NCBI RefSeq assembly: GCF_047553045.1
Contig: NZ_CP180208.1
Span: 1,612,001 to 1,676,000 of the forward strand
DNA length: 64,000 nt
From: Sphingomonas_L flavalba_A
GTDB taxonomy: Bacteria > Pseudomonadota > Alphaproteobacteria > Sphingomonadales > Sphingomonadaceae
Direction: 5' to 3'
Made by a program: the position numbers and the translations under genes. Below are positions 53,983 through 62,651 of the stretch, piece by piece; position 1 is the first letter of the stretch, and the number at the start of each line of letters is the position of its first letter. A model generated the notes under the pieces. It saw only the letters and a program-made list of their open reading frames with translations. It was not told the DNA's origin and made no database searches.

Positions 53983-56900
53983 TCAAGCGCCTTCGTCCAA
54001 GCTTTGCTGATCCGCCGCCAAGCCCGGCTTGTGGTGGGCGAGCAGCGCGGCGTCGAGCGGCAGCAATCGTGGCCCGGCGGTGTAGAGCAAAGCCGCTTCG
54101 ACCGGCCGGTCGGGAAAGATGACGCGCAGCGCCGCCGCATAGCCGCCCATCTGCTTCAGGTGATAATCAGGCACTTCGTCAATGTTACGCGGCACCTGGC
54201 GGCCAGTCTTGAAATCGACAATCAGCACCCGTTCCGGCGTGACCAGCAGCCGGTCGACTGTACCGGCGACCACCTGGGTGCCGACCACGGCGGCGATCGG
54301 CGCTTCGGCCAGCGCATCCGGCCCGAAGATATCGGCGAAGCCCGGCGCCTCGATCACCGCCAGCGCCGCATCGGCAATCGCCCGCCGCTCGGCGGCCTCG
54401 GCAATGCCGCCGGTCGCGGCCAGCCAGGCATCAGCCGCCGCCCGCCGATCCGCCGCCGCCACCCCCGGCAGCCGCTCGAACAGCGCATGGAGCAACCGCC
54501 CGCGTTCGGCGGCGCGGCGCAGCGCCGGGGTCGCCGGCGGATCGGCGACCTGATCGTCGCCCAGCGCGGACGGCGCCAGCGGCCGCGACGGCCGCTCCTC
54601 CTGCGGCGCGGGCTGGTGCAGCCAGTCCGGCACCGCGACCGGCGACGCCGCCCCCGCTGCCGCCGCCCGCGCCCGCGCGACCGGGCGCGCCGGTTCCGAT
54701 CCGGTGAAATGCAGAGCGCTGCCCCAGTCGGGATCGGCAACCGCCTCGACACCCAGCGCGGTCAGCGCGCGTTCCGCCGCCGCGTGCCAGCTGTCCGGCG
54801 CGGCGACGCCCCTGGCGCGCGGGCCGAGCGCCCCCCCGATCACCAGCCGCTCTTCCGCCCGCGTCATCGCGACATAGAGCAGCCGCCAATGCTCCTGCAG
54901 CTCGCGCCGCTCGGTCTCGGCGATCAATTCGGCGAGCGACCCCGCCGCTTCCGCCTTGCGCGGGCGGATGATCGGCACCGGCGCCCCGGCCGGCTCGAGC
55001 GGCCAGGCGAGCGCCCGCGCCGGGCTGTTCGCCGGATCGACCGTCGCGTCGGCGAGGATGACCAGCGGCGCCTGCAACCCCTTGGCGCCGTGCACCGTCA
55101 TCACCCGGACGGCGCCGTGCGGCTTCGACGGATCGCGGACGATCTCGACATCGCCACGGTCGAACCAGTCGACGAAGCGTTGCAGCGACGGCGCCGCCTC
55201 CGCCTCGAAACGCAGCGCCGCGTTCAGCAGCTCATCGATCGGGTCGCGCGCCTCCGCGCCCAGCCGGCGCAGCAGCTTGCGCCGCCCGTCGAGCGCGCCG
55301 GACAGCAATTGTTCGAAAAACTGGTAGGGGGTGACGAGGTCGGCGGCGGCGAGGATCGCCCGCAGCGCGGCCAGCGTGTCGTCGATGCCGCCCCGCCGGC
55401 GCAGATGCGCCCACAGCCCATGCCCTTCCTCCCGATAACCGTGGGCGAACAGGTCGTCCTGAGTCCAGCCGATCAGCGGCGAAACGAGCAGCGCCGCCAG
55501 CGTCAGGTCGTCCTGCGGCTGCAACGCGAAGCGGGCGGCGGCGAGCAGATCCTGCACCGCCAGCGGCTGGCCCAGCATCAGCCGGTCGATGCCGGCAACC
55601 GGCACCCCTTCGGCATGCAGCCGCGCGACGATCAGCGACGCCAGGTCGCCGCGCCGGCGGACAAGGATCAGCACATCCTCCGCCGCCAGCGGCCGCCCCT
55701 TGCTCTCCAGCCACAGCGGCGCGTCGAGCCAGCGGCGGACCTGCGCGGCGATGCCGCCAGCCAGCCGGCGCGTCGCGGTGTTGACCCAGCCTTCCTCGCC
55801 CTCCGCTTCGCCCGCATCCTCCGCCTCGGCCGAGACCGGCGCGAGCAGCGTCACCGCCCCCGGCCCGGGAACCGCGCTCAGATGCGGTTCGGCGACCAGA
55901 TCCTCACCCAGCGCATCGGCACCGACCTCGGCGATCACCGCGTCGACCGCCGCCAGCACCGGCGCGGTAGAGCGGAAGGAGCGGGTCAGCGACAGGTCGC
56001 GCAGGCCCTGCCCTATCCCTTCATCCACCTCCGCCTGCGCCAGCCGGGCGAAGCGCAGCCGGGCGGCGGCGAAGAACAACGGATCGGTGCCCTGAAAGCC
56101 GAAGATCGCCTGCTTGTAGTCGCCGACCGAGAACAGCGTCCGCAGCCGGTCGCCCCGCGCGCCTTCCCCGGCGAAGAATTCGTCGGCCAGCGCGCCGACG
56201 ATCGCCCATTGGCGGGCGTTGGTGTCCTGCGCCTCGTCGATCAGGATATGGTCGGTCGCCTGATCCAGCTTGTAGCGAATCCAGTCGCCCATCCCCGGCG
56301 TGCCGAGCAGGCGGACGACGCGGCGGATCAGGTCGTCGAAGTCGACGCGGCCGCCCGCGCGCTTCGCCTCGGCATAGGCGGCGGCGAAACGGCGCCCGGC
56401 CTCCAGCCCGGCGGCGAACAGGTCGGCCAGCTCGGCGCGGGCGCGCAGTGCGAGCAACTCGCCTGCCGCCTCGCTCACCCGCATCGCCGCTTCCGCATAG
56501 CCGGGGTCGTGCTCGATCAACCGGGGAGAAATCTTGCGCGGGCTTCCGGCGGCGGTGAAGGCGATGGCGACGATGCCGTCGAGCGCCGCTGCCCGCCCCG
56601 GCGGATCGGCGGCGAGCCAGGCGGCGATGCGGTCGGCGGTGTCCAGCCCGGTCTTGCTCGCCCAGGCGGCGTTGGCCGCCGCGACGGCACGCAGCGCGCC
56701 GGTGTCGAACGCGCCGTCTGCACAGCCCTCGATGATCGCCACCTCGACATCGCCTTCCGGCACCGCGAATGCCCGGCGCAGCGCCGGGGCGAGCGCGGCG
56801 GGCAGCGCCGCCATTTCCTCCGGCGCGCGGGCGCAGCGCATCAGGTAACCCTCCGCCCCGCCCTCGCCCAGCCGGATGCTCAGCCGCTGCAACGCGCCGA

Positions 56901-57444
56901 TCAGCACGCCGTCGCCCGCCGCCTCCGCCTGCGTCACCAGCGCGGCAAGCACGGAGCGGGCAAGCACCGCCTCCTCGCGCGCCTCCATCGGACGGAAACC
57001 GGGGATCAGCCCGGCCTCGACCGGAAAACCGGCGAGCAGCGTCTGGCAGAAGGCGTGGATGGTCTGGATGCGCAGGCCGCCGCCGGCCGCGTCCAGCACC
57101 CGCGCGAACAGGGTCCGCGCGCGTTTCAGCACCGCCGGGTCGTCATGCGGCTCGTCGAGCGCGAACAGCTCCTTTTTCAGCGCCGGTTCGTCCAGCCGGA
57201 CCCAACCGGCCAGCCGCGCATGGATCCGGTCTGCCATCTCGGCCGCGCCCGCTTTAGTGAAGGTCAGGCACAGCAGGGTCGAGGGGTCGAAACCGGGGCG
57301 CAGCAGCAGGCGCAGCACCCGCGCCATCAGCACCTGCGTTTTGCCGGTCCCCGCCGACGCCGACAGCCAGACATGTGCGTCCGGCGCGGCGGCGGCGATC
57401 TGTTCCGGGTTCAACCGGTCGAGGGGCCTGAAACCGTCAGCCAT
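53983..57444 (-). CDS. addA: Double-strand break repair helicase-nuclease AddA
   Basis: A 1153-residue UvrD-type helicase with a C-terminal nuclease, the motor half of AddAB, which resects double-strand breaks up to a Chi-like site. Walker A is SASAGTGKT (28-36), the DEAQDTN motif follows at about 410, and VHGAKGLQAP is motif V-like. The nuclease core reads VDFKTGRQVP near the end. It overlaps addB by eight bases. AddAB replaces RecBCD here. Confidence 0.95.
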   Translation of the reverse strand: MADGFRPLDRLNPEQIAAAAPDAHVWLSASAGTGKTQVLMARVLRLLLRPGFDPSTLLCLTFTKAGAAEMADRIHARLAGWVRLDEPALKKELFALDEPHDDPAVLKRARTLFARVLDAAGGGLRIQTIHAFCQTLLAGFPVEAGLIPGFRPMEAREEAVLARSVLAALVTQAEAAGDGVLIGALQRLSIRLGEGGAEGYLMRCARAPEEMAALPAALAPALRRAFAVPEGDVEVAIIEGCADGAFDTGALRAVAAANAAWASKTGLDTADRIAAWLAADPPGRAAALDGIVAIAFTAAGSPRKISPRLIEHDPGYAEAAMRVSEAAGELLALRARAELADLFAAGLEAGRRFAAAYAEAKRAGGRVDFDDLIRRVVRLLGTPGMGDWIRYKLDQATDHILIDEAQDTNARQWAIVGALADEFFAGEGARGDRLRTLFSVGDYKQAIFGFQGTDPLFFAAARLRFARLAQAEVDEGIGQGLRDLSLTRSFRSTAPVLAAVDAVIAEVGADALGEDLVAEPHLSAVPGPGAVTLLAPVSAEAEDAGEAEGEEGWVNTATRRLAGGIAAQVRRWLDAPLWLESKGRPLAAEDVLILVRRRGDLASLIVARLHAEGVPVAGIDRLMLGQPLAVQDLLAAARFALQPQDDLTLAALLVSPLIGWTQDDLFAHGYREEGHGLWAHLRRRGGIDDTLAALRAILAAADLVTPYQFFEQLLSGALDGRRKLLRRLGAEARDPIDELLNAALRFEAEAAPSLQRFVDWFDRGDVEIVRDPSKPHGAVRVMTVHGAKGLQAPLVILADATVDPANSPARALAWPLEPAGAPVPIIRPRKAEAAGSLAELIAETERRELQEHWRLLYVAMTRAEERLVIGGALGPRARGVAAPDSWHAAAERALTALGVEAVADPDWGSALHFTGSEPARPVARARAAAAGAASPVAVPDWLHQPAPQEERPSRPLAPSALGDDQVADPPATPALRRAAERGRLLHALFERLPGVAAADRRAAADAWLAATGGIAEAAERRAIADAALAVIEAPGFADIFGPDALAEAPIAAVVGTQVVAGTVDRLLVTPERVLIVDFKTGRQVPRNIDEVPDYHLKQMGGYAAALRVIFPDRPVEAALLYTAGPRLLPLDAALLAHHKPGLAADQQSLDEGA

Positions 57445-60388
57445 CGCGCCCGTACCATTCGTCTAGCCGCATCAGCTGATCGTAATCGGTGTAGGGCGCG
57501 TGTTCCGGGCTGAGCTTAGCGACAAACGGCGCGTCCCCGGTCAGCCAGCGTTCGGCGGCGGCGGCGAAGATATCGGCGGCGTGGCGGGTGAAGTCTGCGG
57601 TGACGATCCGGTCGCGGGCGCCCGCCGGGTCGACCGGGCTGGCGACATGGCCGAAACCGCCGTCGCGCCCGCGCGCCAGCGACCAATATTCGAAACCCGC
57701 CGCCGTCCCTTCGATCTCACCGAACCCGCCGCGTTCGGCGATCAGGCCGAGCAGGCCAAGCTGCTGGGCATAGCCGGCGGCGACCTGCTTCGCGCTCGGC
57801 GGCATGCCGGTCTTGTAGTCGACGATGACCAGCCCGCCGTCGGCCAGCCGGTCGATGCGGTCGGCACGGCCACCCAGCGTCACCCCGGCGACATCCGCCT
57901 GCCCCCATTGCTCGGCGATCAGCGGGCGGCGCCCCTCCGCCAGCCCGGCGGCAAGCTGCGCCGCAATCCAGTCGATCGCCTCCAGCAGGCGCGGCGCCCA
58001 CAGCGCGCGCAGCATCGGGTGGGCATCGGCCCGGCGCAGCATCGCCTCGGCGCGGGGGCGCAGCCGGGCCGGGTCCCAGCCATCCTTCTTGGCCCAGCCT
58101 TCGAGCACGGCATGGACGGCGGTGCCCCGCCAGGCGGCGGTCGGGTCGGCATCGATCGGGTCGAGCGGCGCCAGCCGCAGCACCGCGCGGGCGTAGAAGG
58201 CGAACGGATCGGCCTTCAGCCGGTCGACATCGGTGACAGCGATCTTGCGTGGCCGTGCGGCCGATGGTGGCGCCGGCGCCGGGCGCCCGGCGGGCCGATG
58301 CTCGCCGGGCTCGTCGATCGCATGGGCCAGCGCCGCCAGCGCGGTGTCGCGCGCCATGCCGCCGCTCATCGCCTCCAGCCGCAGCCACAGGCGCGACGCG
58401 ACCGCCGGCGCCGACGCATCGCGCCGGGCACGGGTGATCAGCACCCGTGGCGCGCCGAGCGCGCTGGCGAAATCATGCGCGGCAAGACCGATCCGCCGTT
58501 CCAGCCCCGGCAGGTCGAGCGCGCGGCGGATGCGCGGCGCCAGCCAGGGATCGGGCGCCGCCAGCGCCGGCCATGTCCCCTCGTTCAGCCCGCCGAGGAC
58601 CATCAGGTCCGCCTGCTGCAACCGCGCCTCGATCAACCCCCAGATGAAGATGCGCGGGTGCCCGCCCTGCGGCGGCCGCACCGCGACGCTGTCGGCAAGC
58701 TGGCGGATCAGCGCCGGCAACCCATCGATCCGCGCGTCGGCCGGGCCAGAGTCTGCATGGGCCTCCAGTTCCGCGACCAGTTCCGCCGCCGCACGGCCGG
58801 ACGGGCGCGCCCAGGCAGCGTCCCCGGCCAGCGCCGTCGCCGCCTCGCGCAGCGCCGCGATCAGCGCGGCGAGCGTGCCGGCGCCGCGCGCCGCCGCCAG
58901 CGGTTCCAGCAGCGGGCGAATATCCCGCCACACCACCTCGGCCGGGGCGCGGTGGCGGCGCTCGCGCCGGTCGCCGGCGGCCAGGAAAGCGGTGATCCCG
59001 TCCAGCCCCGGCGGCGGGCGCGGCCCACGCAGCGCCCGGTCGATCAGCCGGATCGCGTCGAGCCAGGCCAGCCGCTCCGCCCCCTGCCGGACCAGCGGGT
59101 GCTTCAACAGGGTCAGCAGCGCGACCGGCGCGAAATCCTCCGCCGCCGCCTCGGCCAGCGCGGTCAGCAGCGTGCCGGGCGGCAGGGCGGACAGCGGCTG
59201 GCCGGCGCTGTCGTCCGCCGCGATGCCCCAGCGGCGCAGATGGGCGGAGACGCGCGTCGCCAGCGCCCGGTCCGGCGTCACCAGCGCGGCGGTCCGCCCC
59301 GGCTCCTCCACCGCGCGGCGCAGCGCGATGGCGATCGCCTGCGCCTCCTCCGCCGGCGTCGCCAGTTCCAGCGCGGTGACGCCGGCCAGACTGCGCTGGT
59401 CCGCGTCGAGCGCCGCCCAACCGGCGGTGCTGTCCGGCGGCGCCAGCGCATTGGAAATCGCCCGGCTGCGCGCCGCCGGCGCATCATGCCCGCCGCCCCA
59501 GCGCCAGCGCTCCACCTCCGCGCGGTTGATCCCCATCCGTTCGAGCAGCAGCTTCAGGTGGAATTGCGGGTGGGTCTCGATCGGCCGGGGCGACAGGCCG
59601 GTCACCGGGTCCGGTTGATGCGGGCCAATCGCCTGCCAGTCCGCCTCCGCCATCGTCTGGTCCAGCCCGGCGAACACCACCATGCCGCCCGGCATCCGGG
59701 CGACGACGCGCAGCAGCCCGGCGACGGCGGGCGCGCTCGTCGCGATCCCGGCGGCGACAACGAAACCACCGGCAACGCCCTCCGCCGCCCAGCGCGCAGC
59801 GACCCGGTCGAGCAGCCGGTTGCGCCGGTCCGCGAGGTCGATCCGCCCCGCCTCCACCAGTTCGCGCGGCCACAGGTCGAGGATCACCCGAAGCTGGTCG
59901 AGCGACAGCTGCCAGTGGGCGGAAAGTTCGGCGGCGACCGGCAGGTCGCGCAGCCGGTGCGGAGCCACCCGCTCGACATGCAACTGGTCGAGGGTGCGGC
60001 CCAGTTCGTCGGCCAGCCGCAGCGCCTCTGCCGCGTCGACCGGCTGGCCGGCCCTCCGCCGTTCCGCCTGCACCAGCCGCGCCAGCCGCATCCGCCGCGC
60101 CATCGGCGCGATCGCCGGCGGCAGCGGTTCGGCGCCGATCGGGTCGAGCGCGCTGCCCAGATGTTCATCGAGTTCCGGGTCGCCGACCGGCACCAACCGG
60201 GGCAGCAGCAGCCCGCCCCCGGCGCGGCGGACGAACGCATCGGTCACCGCCCGCACCGCGCGGTTGGTCGGCAACAGCACCACGCCGCGCGCCATCGCCA
60301 GCCGCTCCGGAAACCGCGCCAGCAGCCCGGCGGCAAGCGCATCGGCAAAGGCGCGGTGGGGCGGAATCGTAAAGACGGCGGGCGACAC
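57437..60388 (-). CDS. addB: Double-strand break repair protein AddB
   Basis: A 983-residue partner of AddA. The N-terminal half is a degenerate helicase-like region (VVLLPTNRAVRAV in the place of Walker A). The C-terminal nuclease domain has GGRADRIDR and VDYKTG, matching the RecB-type active site. I find no cysteine anywhere in the protein, so the four-cysteine iron-sulfur cluster of Bacillus AddB is absent. The start is GTG at 60388. Overlap with addA indicates coupled translation. Confidence 0.92.
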   Translation of the reverse strand: MSPAVFTIPPHRAFADALAAGLLARFPERLAMARGVVLLPTNRAVRAVTDAFVRRAGGGLLLPRLVPVGDPELDEHLGSALDPIGAEPLPPAIAPMARRMRLARLVQAERRRAGQPVDAAEALRLADELGRTLDQLHVERVAPHRLRDLPVAAELSAHWQLSLDQLRVILDLWPRELVEAGRIDLADRRNRLLDRVAARWAAEGVAGGFVVAAGIATSAPAVAGLLRVVARMPGGMVVFAGLDQTMAEADWQAIGPHQPDPVTGLSPRPIETHPQFHLKLLLERMGINRAEVERWRWGGGHDAPAARSRAISNALAPPDSTAGWAALDADQRSLAGVTALELATPAEEAQAIAIALRRAVEEPGRTAALVTPDRALATRVSAHLRRWGIAADDSAGQPLSALPPGTLLTALAEAAAEDFAPVALLTLLKHPLVRQGAERLAWLDAIRLIDRALRGPRPPPGLDGITAFLAAGDRRERRHRAPAEVVWRDIRPLLEPLAAARGAGTLAALIAALREAATALAGDAAWARPSGRAAAELVAELEAHADSGPADARIDGLPALIRQLADSVAVRPPQGGHPRIFIWGLIEARLQQADLMVLGGLNEGTWPALAAPDPWLAPRIRRALDLPGLERRIGLAAHDFASALGAPRVLITRARRDASAPAVASRLWLRLEAMSGGMARDTALAALAHAIDEPGEHRPAGRPAPAPPSAARPRKIAVTDVDRLKADPFAFYARAVLRLAPLDPIDADPTAAWRGTAVHAVLEGWAKKDGWDPARLRPRAEAMLRRADAHPMLRALWAPRLLEAIDWIAAQLAAGLAEGRRPLIAEQWGQADVAGVTLGGRADRIDRLADGGLVIVDYKTGMPPSAKQVAAGYAQQLGLLGLIAERGGFGEIEGTAAGFEYWSLARGRDGGFGHVASPVDPAGARDRIVTADFTRHAADIFAAAAERWLTGDAPFVAKLSPEHAPYTDYDQLMRLDEWYGRDG

Positions 60389-60481
60389 CGGCGGAGCCTA
60401 GACCCTGCCCGGCCCAGATTGAAGCATCATCGCGCCGCGCCACCGCCAAAGGGCGGCGCACGATGACGGCGGCAGCCAAGT

Positions 60482-61243
60482 CTACCGGTTGGCCAGCATC
60501 GCCTCGGTCTTGCGGATCGCCGGCGGGGTGCCGACGTCGAACCACAGACCCTGATGGACGAAGCCGAAGGCGCGGCCGTCGGCGATCGCCCGGTCCCACA
60601 GCAGGTTGGTCGAAAACGGCCCCTCCGGCGCGTCGGCGAACAGCCGGTGGGAAATCAGCTGAATGCCGGTGAACACGAACGGCGCCACCTTGCCGGGCCG
60701 CCGCCGGCTGATCCGCCCGGCCGGGTCCATATGAAAATCGCCGACACCGACGTGGCAATTGGCGCGGGCCAGCGGCACCAGCAGCAGCAGCGCGTCCATC
60801 CGCGCGTCGTCCCATTGCGCCGCCAGCATCCGCAGCGTGTCACTCGGCCCGTCGACCCACAGATTGTCGCTGTTGACCGACAGGATCGGGTCTTCCGACA
60901 GCAGCGGCAGCGCTTTCTTCAGCCCGCCGCCGGTTTCCAGCAACTGTTCGCGCTCGTCGGAAAAGACGACATCTATCCCCTTGACCCGGTTGCGGATATG
61001 CGCCTCCAGCGCATCCGCCAGATAGTGAACGTTGACCACCGCGCGCGCGACCCCGGCGGCGCGCAGCCGGTCGAGCGTGTGGTCGAGCAGCGTCTTGCCC
61101 GCCACGCTGACCAGCGGCTTCGGCCGGGTCGCGGTCAACGGCCGCATCCGCTTGCCGAGGCCGGCGGCCAGCACCATCGCGGTGCCGAGCGGCGGGCCGC
61201 CGGGGTCCGGGCGCAGGGCGAGCGGCTTGCGGGTCCGGCTCAT
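60482..61243 (-). CDS. murU: Nucleotidyltransferase, MurNAc-1-phosphate uridylyltransferase (MurU-like)
   Basis: A 253-residue sugar-nucleotidyltransferase with the signature LAAGLGKRMRPLT and SVNSDNLW in the active site. In pseudomonads and sphingomonads, MurU makes UDP-MurNAc from MurNAc-1-phosphate in the recycling path that bypasses MurA. The immediate neighbour upstream is the AmgK-like kinase that makes the substrate, and the two genes overlap by four bases. The identification depends on this pairing. Confidence 0.88.
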   Translation of the reverse strand: MSRTRKPLALRPDPGGPPLGTAMVLAAGLGKRMRPLTATRPKPLVSVAGKTLLDHTLDRLRAAGVARAVVNVHYLADALEAHIRNRVKGIDVVFSDEREQLLETGGGLKKALPLLSEDPILSVNSDNLWVDGPSDTLRMLAAQWDDARMDALLLLVPLARANCHVGVGDFHMDPAGRISRRRPGKVAPFVFTGIQLISHRLFADAPEGPFSTNLLWDRAIADGRAFGFVHQGLWFDVGTPPAIRKTEAMLANR

Positions 61244-62211
61244 GCCAATGCCCCCCGCTTTTCCACCGGGACATTGGCGTCGAACCACGCCTTGACCGGC
61301 GCCAGCGCCGGGTGGGCGAGGTCGCGTTCCAGATAGGCCCAGACCCGCGGCAGATAGGCCAGGTAACGGTCCTTGCCGTCGCGCTTCCACAAGCGGGTGA
61401 AGATGCCGACGATCTTGGCGTTGCGCTGGGCGCCGAGCAGCGCATAGGCCGCGTCGAAGCCGGGCGCCGGGTCGGCGGCGGCGCGGTAGCGGTCGAGCAT
61501 CTCTGCCTCCAGCGCCTCCGGCACGTCGCGCCGGGCGTCCTGCAGCAGCGAGACGAGGTCGTAGGCCGGATGCCCGGCCAGCGCGTCCTGGAAGTCAAGC
61601 AGGCCGAGCGCGGCAAGCCCCTCGCGCCCTTCGATCAGCATGATATTCTCCGCATGGTAATCGCGCAGCACCGTCACCCCCTGCCCGCCCGTGCCGTAAA
61701 GCGGGGAAAGCGCCGCATCCCACGCCGCGTCGTAGCCGGCGCCGTCCACCGCCAGCCCGGCGGCCGGAGCGAACCATTCGGGCAGCAACCGCGCCTCACG
61801 CAGATATTCGGCGCGGTCGTAGGGCGGCAGATCGGCGGCGTGGTGGCGGTGGAGGGCGACGAGCAGATCGACGGCGGCTGCGTAGATCGCCTGCTCGCGC
61901 TGCGGCGCCGCATCGACCACTTCGCGCATCCGCGCATCGCCGAAATCCTCGATCAGCACCAGCCCGGCGTCAAGGTCGGCGGCCAGCGCGCGCGGCGCCG
62001 AAAAGCCGAGCGTGTCGAGATGCTTCGCAATCTTCAGGAACGGGCGCGGGTCTTCGTGCGGCGGCGGCGCATCCATCAGTACCGCCCGCCGATTGGCGTC
62101 GACGACGCGAAAATAGCGGCGGAAGCTGGCGTCTCCGGCCAACGGCAGGATGCTGGCATCGGGCCAGCCGGCGGTGGCAAGGAAGTCAGCCGCGCCGGAG
62201 GGGGGAATCAT
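61240..62211 (-). CDS. amgK: Anomeric MurNAc/GlcNAc kinase (AmgK-like)
   Basis: A 323-residue kinase of the aminoglycoside-phosphotransferase fold. Nucleotide loop: LAGDASFRRYFRV; catalytic motif: RDYHAENIMLI; metal: LLDFQDALAGHPAYDL. With MurU it would turn MurNAc into UDP-MurNAc. I prefer the ATG at 62211, which overlaps the tsaE stop (ATGA), over the ATG at 62223. Downstream murU is also overlapped, so kinase and transferase are made in step. Confidence 0.88.
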   Translation of the reverse strand: MIPPSGAADFLATAGWPDASILPLAGDASFRRYFRVVDANRRAVLMDAPPPHEDPRPFLKIAKHLDTLGFSAPRALAADLDAGLVLIEDFGDARMREVVDAAPQREQAIYAAAVDLLVALHRHHAADLPPYDRAEYLREARLLPEWFAPAAGLAVDGAGYDAAWDAALSPLYGTGGQGVTVLRDYHAENIMLIEGREGLAALGLLDFQDALAGHPAYDLVSLLQDARRDVPEALEAEMLDRYRAAADPAPGFDAAYALLGAQRNAKIVGIFTRLWKRDGKDRYLAYLPRVWAYLERDLAHPALAPVKAWFDANVPVEKRGALA

Positions 62212-62651
62212 TGTGGCGGCCATCGCTCTTCCCAAGGCGCCGGGACCGTCGCTGTCAAGGACCTGTGCCCGTCGGCCTCCGGCGCGATCGCCAGCACCAG
62301 TGCCTCCGGCCACAACCGCGCGCCCATCCGTTCCGGCCATTCGACCAGCAGCACGCCGTCGATCAGCGCGTCGTCCAGCCCCAGTTCCTCGGCATCCTCC
62401 GGCCCGTCAAGCCGGTACAGGTCGACATGGCAGACCGGCAGCCGCACCGCCGGCGGATCATAAGGCTGGACGATCGCGAAGGTCGGGCTCGGCGCCTCCC
62501 CCTCCAGCCCCAGCGCGACGAGGATCGCGCGGGCCAGCGTCGTCTTGCCGGCGCCGAGCGGCCCTTGCAGCGCGATGACATCGCCCGGCCGCAGCCGCGC
62601 GGCGATCGCGGCACCCAGCCGGGCGCTGGCGGCCTCATCGGCGAGGATCAT
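62208..62651 (-). CDS. tsaE: tRNA threonylcarbamoyladenosine synthesis ATPase TsaE
   Basis: A 147-residue ATPase needed for the t6A modification of tRNA with TsaB and TsaD. Walker A is GPLGAGKTTL, preceded by GDVIALQ, and SPTFAIVQPY then HVDLYRL and LLVEWPERMG are typical. The gene is overlapped by four bases by the upstream kinase gene and by amgK downstream, giving a tight operon. Confidence 0.95.
   Translation of the reverse strand: MILADEAASARLGAAIAARLRPGDVIALQGPLGAGKTTLARAILVALGLEGEAPSPTFAIVQPYDPPAVRLPVCHVDLYRLDGPEDAEELGLDDALIDGVLLVEWPERMGARLWPEALVLAIAPEADGHRSLTATVPAPWEERWPPQ

Noticed and set aside
54004..60466. Very long plus-strand frames opposite addA and addB (about 1169 and 988 codons)
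   Set aside because: Composition is Arg/Gln/Gly-rich with no motif; both complement the well-supported AddA and AddB genes.
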